Position numbers and translations under genes: made by a program. This document shows positions 12,058-24,300 of a DNA stretch of 64,000 nucleotides, piece by piece. Within the stretch, counting starts at the first letter, position 1. Each line of letters opens with the position of its first letter. Origin of the DNA: Oscarella lobularis (lineage: Eukaryota > Porifera > Homoscleromorpha > Homosclerophorida > Oscarellidae). The notes beneath the pieces were generated by a model. That model had not been told where the DNA came from, did not search any database, and worked only from the letters and a program-made list of their open reading frames with translations. The stretch lies in contig NC_089175.1 in assembly GCF_947507565.1 (NCBI RefSeq), positions 6,871,733-6,935,732 on the forward strand. Direction: 5' to 3'.

Positions 12058-13971
12058 CTAATATCCAGATGGCTTTCCAGAGAGTCTGCCATCGCAGACA
12101 GCAGTAAGTTTGCCACTGATTTGATCTTTGCTTATTGCATGCACAGCAGAACTTTTTGACGGCATGTCAAACTCTTCCATGCTACAGGATGCACTAAGAG
12201 CGTTCTTCTCGTACTGAACTAAATGATTTTTTATGCTTTCGTCAAACTTGTCTTCGTAGTATAGACAGTAAGGTGACAATTGATGGTGAATCCGTGGATT
12301 GTTCACAGCAGCATCAAGAGATTGACCTAAAAGTAGATGCCGACTAATTGCCAACGCAACAGAACTTATTATCCTTGACCCGCCTGCGCCACCAATAACA
12401 AGAATAACTTTGCCTGCATTATCAACAGCAACAAGAGGACTCATTGAAGACATAGGACGTTTGAAAGGTTGAGGAGTGTTTCGATCGTTTTCTGGTAAAC
12501 CAAAACTTACGTCGGATCCGTCGTAGCTAAACGCAGTTATGTCGTTGTTATAAATTATTCCTGTCGACGGCGAAACAATTTTGCTTCCGAATTTTGTGCC
12601 TATCGACGTTGTGAAAGAAACAGCATTTCCACTTTTGTCAATCACGCAGAAATGCGTTGTCCCACCTTCTTTTTCTTTACCACTTCCAGGAAGAGGATAT
12701 TTCGTCCATCCTTCTACTCCTTCACCTTTGTAGTAATTCATTCTGCTGCTCTGCACAGATCGATCTTTGATCATGAATCGAATGTTTCTAGCGTAAGAAG
12801 CACGTGAAAGGCTTTTGACTAGTTCGGGAAAAGCTGCATCTGAGTTGAAACTCGGGTTTGGGTCTCCTAAGACATTTCGTCTGCCAAAAGCAAATTTGAA
12901 AGTTTCAACCAATCTGTGATAAAAGAGAAGTGATTTCGCGTCTGCTGAACTCATGGAGAATTGTTCGAGAACATTTTTAATAAAAACTTGAATAACGGTA
13001 CTTGAAGGCAGTTCAGGTCCATAGAGAGTTCCGTTTTCAAAAGGTATTAATTTGGCATCGGGAGATTCTTCTCTATACGATGTAAAGTCTGATAACTGTA
13101 TAATGCCTTGCTGTTCTTGAACTTCTCGAGCTAGATCTACGTTCTCGTAAAAAATTGAAAGAGCTGCGTTAGGAGACTGTGCCATATTTTTTAGCGTTTG
13201 AGCTAGTTCAGGCCGCTTTAAAGTCTGGCCTTTTTTGATCAATTTTCCATTTGGTTTCACAATAGCACAAAGTGAGGAAAACATTGGGTCATCTAAATAC
13301 TTAAATAAACCATCTTCCGGATCACCTTCATTCAACTCTTCAACCGCATCTTCTAAATCAGCACTTACTTTAAAACCATTTTCAGCCAGGTCAATTGAAG
13401 GCTGCAGCAAATCAGCCCAGCCGACTTGTCCCGATTTATGATCGTTCCACAATTTGTAAAGGCCGCGTAGTTCTCCAGGAGTAGCAACAAGCAACCCTGA
13501 ATTGTTTTGGTTTGTGTCTTTCTTTAGCATTATGTCTTTATCGGTTATGTGTTTGGGAGCAGTGGTGCGAAAGTCAACCGAATAAATCGCGTGTATCGGA
13601 GACAAAATATTTAGGTCATTCGCTTTGTAATAAAGAGCAAATCCCCCACCACCGAGTCCGGAAGACTGAAACTCGACCACCCCAAGACAAATGGCTACGG
13701 CCACAGCTGCATCTACTGCATTTCCGTTTTTATCCTTCATTATATCTTTTCCTATGTCAGAACAGGTTTCAGAAGCAGAAGCAACGGCCGCATGGTCATA
13801 TTTTTCGGTCTGGCTTTTTGACCAAATAACTCCTGTCTGCCAGAGTACAAAGACAACTGTTGCCGCAATTAGAACAGCAACTCCAAAAGCAACTCCAACA
13901 ACAATTGCACATATTTTTAGATAATATCTACAACCTTTTTCTGAACCTTCTTCTTGTGAATCATTCGGCAT
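12058..13971 (-). CDS. Gamma-glutamyltransferase (type II membrane, intronless)
   Basis: 637-residue enzyme of the gamma-glutamyltranspeptidase family, which cleaves the gamma-glutamyl bond of extracellular glutathione and transfers or hydrolyses the glutamyl group. It starts with a genuine ATG (13971-13969). A short cytosolic N-terminus is followed by one TM helix at residues about 20-48, giving type II topology with the catalytic domain outside. The family motifs are in order: GNAVDAAVA (83-91), the autoprocessing/nucleophile site GGTTHF with Thr438, YNNDITAFSY (474-483), KRPMSSMSP (504-512, substrate-binding serines) and GGAGGSR (527-533). Length matches animal homologues plus a slightly long N-terminus. 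There are no introns over 1.9 kb, unlike most neighbours, and no frameshifts or missing key residues; it looks functional. No A-tract or target-site repeat was seen at its end, so a retrocopy origin is only possible. Paralogue assignment (GGT1/5/7) is not attempted. Confidence 0.93.
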   Translation of the reverse strand: MPNDSQEEGSEKGCRYYLKICAIVVGVAFGVAVLIAATVVFVLWQTGVIWSKSQTEKYDHAAVASASETCSDIGKDIMKDKNGNAVDAAVAVAICLGVVEFQSSGLGGGGFALYYKANDLNILSPIHAIYSVDFRTTAPKHITDKDIMLKKDTNQNNSGLLVATPGELRGLYKLWNDHKSGQVGWADLLQPSIDLAENGFKVSADLEDAVEELNEGDPEDGLFKYLDDPMFSSLCAIVKPNGKLIKKGQTLKRPELAQTLKNMAQSPNAALSIFYENVDLAREVQEQQGIIQLSDFTSYREESPDAKLIPFENGTLYGPELPSSTVIQVFIKNVLEQFSMSSADAKSLLFYHRLVETFKFAFGRRNVLGDPNPSFNSDAAFPELVKSLSRASYARNIRFMIKDRSVQSSRMNYYKGEGVEGWTKYPLPGSGKEKEGGTTHFCVIDKSGNAVSFTTSIGTKFGSKIVSPSTGIIYNNDITAFSYDGSDVSFGLPENDRNTPQPFKRPMSSMSPLVAVDNAGKVILVIGGAGGSRIISSVALAISRHLLLGQSLDAAVNNPRIHHQLSPYCLYYEDKFDESIKNHLVQYEKNALSASCSMEEFDMPSKSSAVHAISKDQISGKLTAVCDGRLSGKPSGY

Positions 13972-15585
13972 ATCTTTTTGTTTGCTACCACTTTCTAAAA
14001 AAGCAAGATAGTCAGCTATAGCGTCATATGGACTTTACGTCGTCATTGCGAATCAGGAGAGCAATTAAGTTTGACTACATAAACGTTTGGTACTTAACGC
14101 TATAGAAAGCTATTACCGGTTGCTACATATACAGTAAGTGCAGATCAAAGAGGAAATGTTTTTAGCCTTTCTCTAATGTCATCTGGTTTTATGCGCGTTT
14201 GCGTCTTTGTTCGTTCTCTAAGTGCATGGCTCCGCATGCAGTTGCAGATCTAGAAATGGATAAAGAATGCAACGTTGCGCGGCACGTTAAATTTTGCCAC
14301 GCCTACACAAAATGTTTGCTAATCCTTTTCTCCGTGTCTGCAAACTGAATGAAGCCTTAGTAAGGCCAAAGCACAGTTTCTTTACGGGAAGTTCTTGAAA
14401 TGTAAACGTATATTTTGACAACAAAATAGGGCAAGAGAAAGCATAAAAACAATGTATATGTCTAGGCGGAAAGGGTGGAAGGAGATAAGAGCAACCGCTC
14501 CCTTTGCTTCGTACTCGACACTGCTTCGCGTACCCAAAGTTGGACTATTGCAGTCGCTACTGAAATCAGATCGGAAAATAATGCACATAAAGAAATAGGG
14601 ATTTGTTTAGTTCGTGTCTCTTGCGCGCGTGGTGCCAAAGCACCTTGGCTTTAACGGAAGGAATGTGCATGGGTATTCGGCCATACCGTTTCCTAGTTTC
14701 TGCCACGTCTAAAAGAGATCTTTGCGCTCTTCAACTCTTCTGTAAACAAACGGCTGCTCACGTGAATACTATACGGGAAAATTATGGCAGCTTGCCAAGA
14801 AAGCCTAACACGCTCAATGGCAACGTCAAACTGCTGCGTTATATCTTTTTCAATTCAGCGTATTGTTGTGAGATCTATTCGAGTTTTTTTCGAGGTTTAT
14901 AGAGCTATTAAAATCTCTTTGGTCAACTAGAAGTGATTAAGGTAAAAGGGGTTGGGGTTCGTTGCACCAGGGGCTCAGTACGCTTGTCCGATATTCAGGC
15001 TGTCCGAAAACACCTGAATGACTCTACTTGAGAAGGTTTTCGGTGATTCTACTTCCACTGACTATGGGAAGAGAACATAGGTTCTAATATCCGCCTACTA
15101 AGGAGGCAACTTCGGTTTTAATATCAGTCTTCGGAGTCAAATTAAACCCTCAAAGAAAAAATATTCACAATTTCTAATCACCGTGACTGAAGGATTTTCA
15201 GACGGCGGAGCTCTGTTGATGAGCTCGTGCAGCGTCCGATGCAACAGCTGAGAGACCCGTTCGTATTTCTGTCGCTCTTCAACGTTGTCAATGCACTGCA
15301 TCAAACCGAGGACCGTTTCTGCACTCGAGAGAGTTTCGTCGAGAGCTGTCGCTTCTTCCTTTCCATCCGTTTCGCGCGTGGATGCCTTACAGTCCTATCA
15401 GCAACTAGGTACGATATCGAAAATCTTCATCGGAAGTGAAGAAGCGACGTCGTACAGCGAAAATGAACGAAGAAAATCTCCACAGTCGCGTGCGCTGTTG
15501 TGCAAACGCCCGTATCGCCTTTGTGTGAAGTCGCCTTAGAACGCGCACTTTCGAGTGTCCTTCGCAGTCTCGCGCAAGGAAAGAG
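13972..15585. other. Intergenic stretch
   Basis: Contains the 5' flank of the minus-strand gamma-glutamyltransferase gene. No exon chain, repeat or RNA gene could be supported. Open frames are short and lack family motifs. Confidence 0.5.
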
Positions 15586-15589
15586 GATG

Positions 15590-15861
15590 TCGCGTTCGCG
15601 TACTGAGTGGGTAGCATCTCGCAAGAGGAGCCCACGCACTCTCTTGCACGCACGCGCGCATCTTGTGCGACTGCTCGCATCTTGCATCGAGCCAGCGCAT
15701 CTCTGAAAGCCGTTTGGTAAGTGTACGCACCGAGAGAGCATAGATAGAACTTCGACTTCCCTTTGCATGCACTTTGTAGAGTCGTTCGCCTTCAGGTGCA
15801 GCTTTTCGTAATCCAATGTTTTTCCAGAGCTTCATTCGAGAGGAGCTTTCTTCAGGGATCC
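15590..15861 (+). promoter_or_regulatory. Duplicated 5' flank of the Bark-like gene (pair with 45130-45497)
   Basis: Sequence upstream of the ATG at 15862 is homologous to that upstream of the ATG at 45498. Shared landmarks are AGGAGCCCACGCA, CTCTTGCACGCACGC, AAGTGTACGCACCGAGAG and TTCGAGAGGAGCT. The duplication therefore carried promoter and 5' UTR along with coding sequence. No TATA box is obvious in either copy. Confidence 0.75.
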
Positions 15862-17757
15862 ATGGCTTTGACATGGCTCCTCGTGGTAGCAGTGACCATC
15901 TTTCCTTCTCAAATCTGTAAGTTTCCGCGCTGTTTTTGACTCCAATTTTACGTTTCTCTCCAAGGGACTTATGAAACGGAAATCGGGGGTGTGTACTCAT
16001 CAGATACACTGTTGACGTTAGCCAAGAGCCCCTACGCAGTCACCAGCGACCTGACTGTGTCGAAAGGAACGACGCTCACCATAGAGCCCGGCGTGGATTT
16101 GAATTTTCAGGCTCGAGTTAGTCTCGTCGTGAATGGAACCCTCAAAGCCGTCGCGAGTTCACGTGATCGTATAATCATCATGCGTCACAACGCGACTGTG
16201 GGAGTCGATTCGGCGGTTTTTGCGTTTTGTGGGCGGTGCAACTCCTCGCGAAGGCAGAGTTGAATTGTACGATGCGTCGAGCATGAAGTGGGGAACGGTG
16301 TGCGACGATTTTTGGAACCGAAACAACGCTAAAGTCGTCTGCCGTCATCTTGGGTTCAATGATCCAATAGGGTCTGACTATAGCACGAAGCGATTTGGAG
16401 CTGGAACGGGGGACATTGGGCTTACGAACGTCGACTGTGACGGCGTCGAGAATTCTCTTTTGGATTGCCGCGCTCAGAAGTGGAACAATAACAAGTGTAA
16501 GCACACAGAGGACATTGGTGTTGTCTGCGGTGAAGGAAGCGTGGGATTTTGGGGCGGAATCGCGTTTGAAAGTGAAGGTGCCAAAGTGACAACTTCGTCA
16601 TATGGAGTGATGGACTACTCGACATCGAGTGTGATGCAGAATGTTCAGATTTTGAATGCAGGCATTGTGCCTGATACGGTTTGTAGATCAACTCCAGATG
16701 CAAACGTGGCGGCCGTCAGAGCGACGTCAGCTGTGGCCGAAATGACCAACGTCACAATTTTGGACAGTCGATTATCAGGGATTCAGCTCAATAATATCCA
16801 CGCAGACATAAACTTTGAAGCCGTTGCTGTTCTTAACTGCAGTAGCACGGGCTTGACTGGACAGTCTTCTCGCCGTCTGACGTGCTTGCGATGTCACTTT
16901 GAGAACTGTACTCAAGGCGGTATTAATGTTACCAGAATTCCTTTTCCTATTGGTCGACCCACTGTTAGCGTTCCCTCGCATGATTTTAGTTATTTGGGAA
17001 GTATAAAAGGTGACAAAAAGTCATATTTTGTTGATGACAAGGGTGTTTACTTTACCTTTGGAACAGCAAACGGATTTTCTCGCTACTATTACCGCATTTT
17101 GGAGAGTTCACCGGGCTACGGGTTGTCGGTTTCCTTTGATCGCTTTCTGATCAGCGGTCAAGGGTGTCTTCGAATGATAAATGGAGATACAGGATATATA
17201 CATTTAACTCGTTGTGCTACGTCGTCAAACACAGATGACGTAACAGCTGACTATCATCAATTGGTGATGTATTTTGAGCCTTATTATTCTTCTTATTTGA
17301 CTGGCAACATCAAAGCGTACGTTTCTCGTTATCGATTAGACTCAAGACAAGTGAACCTTTTGGATTGCTCGACAATTCGTTCTGTTTCAAGTTACGGGCT
17401 TCGTCTTCAAGGGCCTCTGGGGTCTCTTCAAGTTGCCGGACATAAAGCAATTGACAACGGACAAGGTGGCATGCAGATCTCAGGAAATGGTTATTCCGTT
17501 CAGATAGACACCTCTGTAGTTCAGTATGGCGTACGTGATTACAATTACAACTACGGAATTAACTTGAATGGCTCATTTTCATTGATGACGCTCTCTAAAT
17601 CGCGCATAAGTGACTATCGCTATAGTGTCTACTGGTACAGCAGCGGAGCTGGTAATGTGACCATGTTGAATAACGTCTTCAACGGATCACGCACTGATTC
17701 TAAAATCTACCTACACACTTCTGAAGCGTACACATACAACTGGACTTTCTGTGCGAA
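15862..17757 (+). pseudogene. Truncated, frameshifted duplicate of the Bark beetle/Anakonda-like gene
   Basis: Exon 1 (15862-15916) encodes the signal peptide [18 protein letters not shown], nearly identical to exon 1 at 45498. After a 48-bp intron, exon 2 (from 15965) encodes the first beta-helix strand repeats and a full SRCR domain (about 16220-16540), then the parallel beta-helix region. Compared with the intact copy, an extra base at about 16213-16225 (TTTTTGCG versus CTTTGCG) shifts the frame just before the SRCR domain. Homology stops at about 17757, where an unrelated block begins, so at least 85 percent of the parent protein is missing. Similarity to the parent is otherwise high. It could be expressed only if the indel is a sequencing error, and then as a short secreted SRCR protein. 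Confidence 0.85.
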
Positions 17758-17945
17758 GATAGCATGCTCTTTCAGGTTTCAGCTGCGAGTCTTGGAGAGG
17801 GCAAAATCAAAGTCTCGACTTCGACTTTTTTCTTTCAGGGGTTTAGATTATTTGTTCTGCCTCAGAAGTCCCCCACTCTTTACGCTAGCGTACTCAGGCG
17901 AAGTCTCTGATGTCTGACCAGGTCAGATTCAATGTTAGTGTTGTT
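17757..17945 (+). repeat. Block shared with 33348-33550 (5' flank of ROCO genes)
   Basis: Starts GATAGCATG and contains GGTTTCAGCTGCGAGTCTT, TAGATTATTTGTT and GAAGTCTCTGATGTCTGACC. The same words in the same order lie immediately upstream of ROCO gene C. Here the block abuts the truncated Bark-like pseudogene, marking the breakpoint of the duplication that placed the ROCO cluster here. Confidence 0.75.
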
Positions 17946-18123
17946 ACAAGGTGTTTGCGTCTACAACCGCCGACGATTATTCTAAATATTCTAAATAATA
18001 TTTAAAAATTAGTGAATTATTTACATTATTTAAAGGAAGTCGCGCTAGCGAGAGTTCCTTCCCGGACAATTCTGACTCGATTAATTCTATGATGATTTTT
18101 AGGACGTTGGTCATATATTCTAA

Positions 18124-18157
18124 TCACGTGATGATTGACCTTCGTCTCGTCACGTGA
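18124..18157. promoter_or_regulatory. Paired TCACGTGA E-boxes upstream of ROCO gene A
   Basis: Two perfect TCACGTGA octamers, at 18124-18131 and 18150-18157, lie about 170-205 bp upstream of the candidate ATG. This palindrome is the preferred site of MITF/TFE/USF-type bHLH-zip factors. The homologous region upstream of gene B keeps the first site (26690-26697) and has a decayed second one. Function is inferred from the motif only. Confidence 0.5.
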
Positions 18158-18329
18158 GTTGAATCGTCTCTGGGTTGCGAAGGTCGTTGCCGTGAAGAAG
18201 GCGCTTTTCTGTTCCGTTCGAACGTCGCTCTCCTTCTCTTTAGACTGGTGGTGATCTGTTGCAATCGAAGTACTCGATTCCTTTCCTTCGAACCGTTTCT
18301 CCTCTTCGAAACGTTCCGACTCTCCAGCA

Positions 18330-21300
18330 ATGGTATAGATAAAATTTTCACGGATGGGTATGAAAATATTTATTGTAGAATTGCGAAGGACTGTCTCAAA
18401 AAGAACGCGAATTGTTGCATCCGTCTCCCCAACGAGTAGAAGACGTAATTGCCGTCGTAACGCCTCAAAGCGTTCTCATCTTCACTCAATGGAAGAGATT
18501 TGCCACTCAAGTCTCATTGGACAAAGGAGCGGAGATCTCCATTCCAAATACGGGATCAATCCTTCGAATTCACCCTCGCACTGCTCTTTCGCCGACTTCA
18601 AAGGCGTCAATGAGCTTGACCCTCTTCACATTCGACGCCAAACAATCGCAGGGTCTCCTTGACGACGAATTCGTGAGCGATCTGATTCAATTGTCTCTTC
18701 CTTCCGGCTTATCCGACGATGACGTACACATTGAAATGTGTCATGAGCACGGTCTCAATCTCGATTCAAGGACGCCCGAAACGAGCGCTTCTAAAGTCGT
18801 CTTCTTCTATCAACCTCACGATGATTTGGCGACGACCCAACACCCAATAACTAAATTAGACCAAAAGATCGTCATTGATAGAGCGGGACAGCAAAAAATC
18901 GCCGCTCTTCTTCAATCGTCTGTCGTCAAAGTCGTCGTCTCTGCGTCCGCTCCGGCCGCCGTCACCGTCCGCCGTCACCGTCACCTCTTCGAATGAGGAT
19001 GTCAGTTGCAGCTTCTTCACTCATTTCTACGGGTTGGGTCAACAGGCATTTTCATTCCATGCTCTCTCCTTCGAAAAAATGAAAACGACGGCCGCATTCA
19101 GCCTCTTCTTTTTGAACGACGCGTCGATAATCTCGTTCTCTCGCCCACCCAATCAAACGTCGTCGAAGCTGACGACATCGAAGGCTGGATCAACAAGAGT
19201 CGTGTCAAAAGAAAATACGTCAACATGCAACAGTTGTTAGCGGCGAGAGATGGTCCCATTGACGCGTGGGTCGACACGTTCCACTTCACTTACAATGGTA
19301 GAGAGCTTCTACAACGACTTCCAACGATGTCAGCTTACGTCACGATCGTTTCCGGCGATCGACGTCAATGTCTTGGCATTCAACGTTCTGCATCTTCCTT
19401 TATCTCTGATCACGTTGAGGTTAGTAATAGGAAATCGCGATTTTATTGTTTAATTTTTGTTTTTAGGGTTCTCTCGATAAGCACGGCCGTTTGAAACCAA
19501 GTCGTGACATGGGTAAGTTCTTTATTTTCATACGTCTTTTCTTGATTTTATTTTTCTGTACGAATTTAGCTCTTAGGTTCAATCCATCTTATCTTGAAAT
19601 GGAAGATCTGACGTTTATCATGCGCTCTAAATGGATAGACGTCGCTCGTGTCATCTTCCCTCCCTTATCCAATTCTGAAGTCGAAAAAGTCAAATTACAT
19701 GATAGAGAAGATCAACCGGGTCGCTTCCTCGAGGCCTGGATTGAAGAACACGGCCTCGACGCAACGCGGGAATCGATCGTCTCCGCCCTCATAAAAGTCG
19801 GCCTCGCTTCCGGTGCTAAAGAAGTCTTTCCTGAACTTTACGAGAAGATGGCTAAGGTACTAATTTTTTGGATCAACAGATAAATTGCAATTTTTCTTAG
19901 GAAGTTGTTTTGGACCGGTTACTTGAAGTTCAACGAAGTGAGCTCGAGTATGACGAAGAAAAGGATTTTCTCGGCGGAGGAGCGTGCGGCGAGGTATTCA
20001 AAGCGACTCTGAAGAAAACCGCGCAACCGGAGAAGGCGGTCGCCGTCAAAGTTTTTACTGATTATTCAAGAAGAAGAAAACATATGTCTGTTTAGTTATA
20101 AACGCTCTTTTTGTTTATAAGCTATTGTTTTTTTTTCAGGGAATACGAGATGTTTAAGAAGGAGAGTGCAGTTCTTCTTCAAATCGATCCTAATCCTTTT
20201 ATTTTGGGTCTGATCGGTCTTTGCGATATTCCAACTTTCTACGCTCTGGTGACAGAGTTTGTGAGCGGTGGAGATTTGTGTTCTTTTCTCCAGTCTGACG
20301 CGTTCAGACCGGAAGTCGAAAAGTGGGAAACGCGAGTCAACTTTTCGGAGCAAATTGCTAGGGGAATGCTACATCTTCACTCTAATCGTCCGCCCGTTAT
20401 TCACAACAACTTGACAGCGCGTAACGTCTTGGTCCAGATAACTCAGTATCACGATGACATCCAGTTTATCTGCAAAGTTAATTATTCCATTTTTACTGGC
20501 CAAATTAATACAGTTGCTTTTAGATTAGCGGTTTTAGTCTTTCAAACATGTCTGGCGTCGAACCGGTTGAGACGGTGCTACAAGAAGGTCTGCATCCGTC
20601 AGGCACCGTCACTCACATCGCCCCGGAGCGATATTCTTATTATCCTTACGGCGAAGGAAACGACGAGGATATTATTATAGATTTGGCAAAAAAATCCGAC
20701 GTTTTTAGCTACGGAGTTGTTCTCTGGGAAATACGTGAAAGGCACTCTCCCTTTCGAGGTCATACTCAGTCTTCAAGACATTTTAATTAATAAGTTGTCT
20801 ATTTCTTTTCTTAGGTAAGACTTCTGACTTGATTCGAAATTTGGTTAAAAGTAGACATAAATTTCCGGAGGGCAAAGCAACGGGTGTGCCGCCGTTCTTT
20901 GACGATCTGATGATGAAGTCTTTGCAATATGATCCGCGGAATCGACCAACTTTCCGCGAAATCGTTGGGGCGCATATGGCTAAAGTGGACGACGACCAGT
21001 TGCTTTCGACTCCCCAAAGAGTGGAAGATGTAATTGCCGTTGTAACGGCTAGAAGCGTTCTCATCTTCACTCGATGGAAGAAATTCTCTGCTCCAGTCTC
21101 TTTGGACAAGGGAGCGGAAATCTCCATTTCCAATACAAGTTCGGCTCTCCGAATTCAGCCCCGCGCGGGCGACACGATTACTCCAACAGCGTCGATGGGC
21201 TTTACCGTCTTTACATTTGACGCCAAACAATCGGAGGGTGTCCGTGATGACGAATTCGTTAGCGATCTCATTCAATTGTCTCTTCCCTCCGGCTTAACCG

Positions 21301-24300
21301 ACGATGACGTGCACATTGAAATGTGTCACGAACACGGTCTTCATCTCGATCCAAGGGCGCCTGCGACGAGCGCATCCAAAGTTGTCTTTTTTTATCAACC
21401 TCACAAATCTTTGGCAAAGACGGAGCACCCTCTTGTATTTGACGAGAATACCGTCATTGATAAGACGGGAGAGAGAAAAATCGCCGCTCTTCTTCAAAAG
21501 TCTGTCGTCAAAGTCGTCGTCTTTCCTTCTACTGCGGCCGCCGCCGTTTCGTCGTCCAATTCTGATGTGGCTGTCAGTTTCTTTACTCATTTCTACGGTG
21601 TGTGTCGTCAGGCATTTTTATTCCGCGCTCTCTCTTTTGAAAAAATCAAAAATCCCGAAGCTTGGAAAATTGATCTTTGCATCATCTCAACCCGTCCCGA
21701 ACATCGGGATCGTCTGATCGCTAATCGCAGTGATGGCCTCCGTCGGCCTCTTCTTCTTCTCGATCAGTGCATCAATCTCTCGCCCACCGAAACAAACGTT
21801 GTCGAAGTGGACGAAATTGAAGGCTGGATCAACGAGAGTCTTCGCCAAAAGGTGCTTATCAACATGCAGCAGTTGTTGGCAGCGAGAGATAGTCCCAATG
21901 ACGCTTGGGTGGAAACCTTCTCTTTCGTCTGCAACTATAGAGAGCTTCTGCAACAAGTTCCGACGGTGACCGCTTACGTCACTATTATATCCGGCGATCG
22001 ACGTCATTGCCTTCGCATTGAAGACTCTTCTAGCAATTTTCAAAAAATTTACGACAAAGCTCTACAACGCGGCTTCGTGTCAATCAATCGATCTCGTGTA
22101 ATAGTTGTTGGACAAGATGGAGCTGGTAAGTCGTGCCTCGTCGACTCTCTTCTAAACCGACCGTTTGAGAGAGGGAAAGCAAGCACAGAAGGTGCCGCTG
22201 TCACAATGTCTCACACAGCGGCCAGCGGATGGAAGGCCACCGACAACAAAGAGTACTTGGATCCCCTTATTGCAGAAGGTTGCTATGGTAGTAATCTTCA
22301 GCAGACGGCGTTGACCGCGAGCGCTTCTAAGCCGATTTCTTCTACCGAAGTCAAAAAGCCCCTTTCCCAACTGAAGGATGCTCCTAAAGCCCATCATCGC
22401 GCTTCTCAGGTCAAAACAAAATCGGAACGTCGAGCAGAAGTGGTGTGCATAGAGGCGAAAACGCTCACTCATAATCAACAGGTATTGGTCACCGATTTCC
22501 TAGCAGATAAACCGAGTGAAACGACAAGCGTTCGCGATGTATGGGATTTAGGCGGACAAGAAGTTTATCTCGCCACTCACTCTGCCCTCATGCCGAACAG
22601 TAGCACTTTTGATTTAACTATATACATGGTTGTAATGGACATCTCTAAGTCTCTATCTGATGAGGCTGAGTCATTTCATCGTTCAGCTGATGGTGAGGTA
22701 ATTAACCTTTCGAGCGATTTGGGCTGGATACGAAGGAATGAAGACTTTCCACTGTACTGGCTTGGCTCGATCGCAGCGTGTCACGAGGAAACGGTGCGAG
22801 GCGATTATTATCTGGGCGAGGACGAGGAGGTGAAGCCTCCGCCAGTATTTGCCATTGGTTCCCACAAAGACGTTGTGGAGAACGACAAGCAAAGGTTTCC
22901 TGATTCGGCCGCTGTAGGAAAATGGCTAATCCAGCAAGGAAAACGTTTTGAAGAACTTCTCAGTAACAGCGATTTTGTCAGGCACATCGTCCGGCCCAAA
23001 AGAAGCGAAGACAGGAAAGTCGATGAAGACTTTCACGAAATGAGGGATTTCATTGGGCGAATTTTCCTTATAGACAATTCCGTATCTGGCTCGCGTTCTC
23101 CTTGCAGAGGTGTTGAGGAGGTTCGACGCAGAGTAGACCGCATGGCGTCGACGTTTTGCAGGCGAATGCAAAAGCAGCCCTTATTTTGGGTGTACCTTGA
23201 ACGTCTTCTTTTCCACTGGCACAAAAGCATGAAAACGGTTGTTGCTGGAGTGGACGTAATAGCAGAGAGAGCTCAGGACATCTGTAATATATCAAGTCGC
23301 GACGAAGTCCTCACGGCGCTGAAGTTTCTTACCAATGTTGGAGCAATACTCTACTACCCGGAAGTGGAAGGCTTGAAAAACTTTGTTTTCACGAGTCCTA
23401 CGTGGGTAATCAAAGCTCTCTCTGCGTTTGTGAGGGCTGCTATGCCTGGTCCAAAGCTGGAACCGGAATGGAGTAAGCTTAAAGAAACAGGGATAATGTC
23501 TAGCGAATTAATGAAGTATCGCCTCAAGCAAATGAGACAAGAAACCAACTCAAGGAGCGATGTGGCCGGTTTCTTTGAGGACGACAATCTGGAGGGAATT
23601 GAGAATGAAAATAAGCTAGTCGTTCGACTTTTGCAACTTCTTGACGTCATCGCACCCCTTGCTGATTCGTCCGCAAATGAATTTTATGTTCCGTCGATGC
23701 TGAGAAAGTCATTTTTTTACTCGAGAACTCGCTGGGAAGAGCACACCTTCTCGTCCCTATTCCCTACTCCTCTTATTGTCATTCCTGCGAAGCTGAAGTT
23801 TGTTCCGGAGTGTCTCTACTTCCGTCTTGTAACCCGTTTTCTAAATTTGTATTCGGAAAAACCGCGACTTTCGCGCCATCAGTGTATCTTTCTTGCGGAC
23901 GATGAAGAATCACCAGTACGAGGTACGCTGTTTCTTGCCTCACATCTATACGTTATATTTCCTGTTTTAATCTTTGTAGTTGAAGTTGAATTGTTGTATC
24001 AAAGCCGAGGCAAATGGATAGCTCTAACAATTCGCTTCATCAATAAAGAAGACCAAAATAATATTAGCGGCACGTTTTTGGCTTCGATCAAAAACGAGTT
24101 TCTACGTCAAATGAAATCCATTTGTCAGCAGGGCATGAGGGGTTTCAAATACAGCATATGCTCTCAGATTAGGAAAGCGGTTAACTCCGGCAATGAGTGG
24201 GGTATTGATCTCAGTAGTCTTCCCGTGATTTATAGTGACGAGGACGAGTATTGTCCAAATCTACCCCGTTTATGCAATCCGTTTGATGAACCCCTGGCTA

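Noticed and set aside
12058-13971. Bacterial origin of the intronless gamma-glutamyltransferase
   Set aside because: It has a cytosolic N-terminus plus TM anchor and codon use like its neighbours; nothing in the sequence requires transfer.
14603-14902. 99-residue open frame between GGT and the Bark-like pseudogene
   Set aside because: No motif, no splice-consistent neighbours and no conservation within the window.
18961-19011. Possible 51-bp intron (GT...CAG) hiding the frame lesion in ROCO A
   Set aside because: Its length is a multiple of three, so removing it leaves the downstream novel-domain sequence in the wrong frame; the 13-bp duplication explains the shift better.
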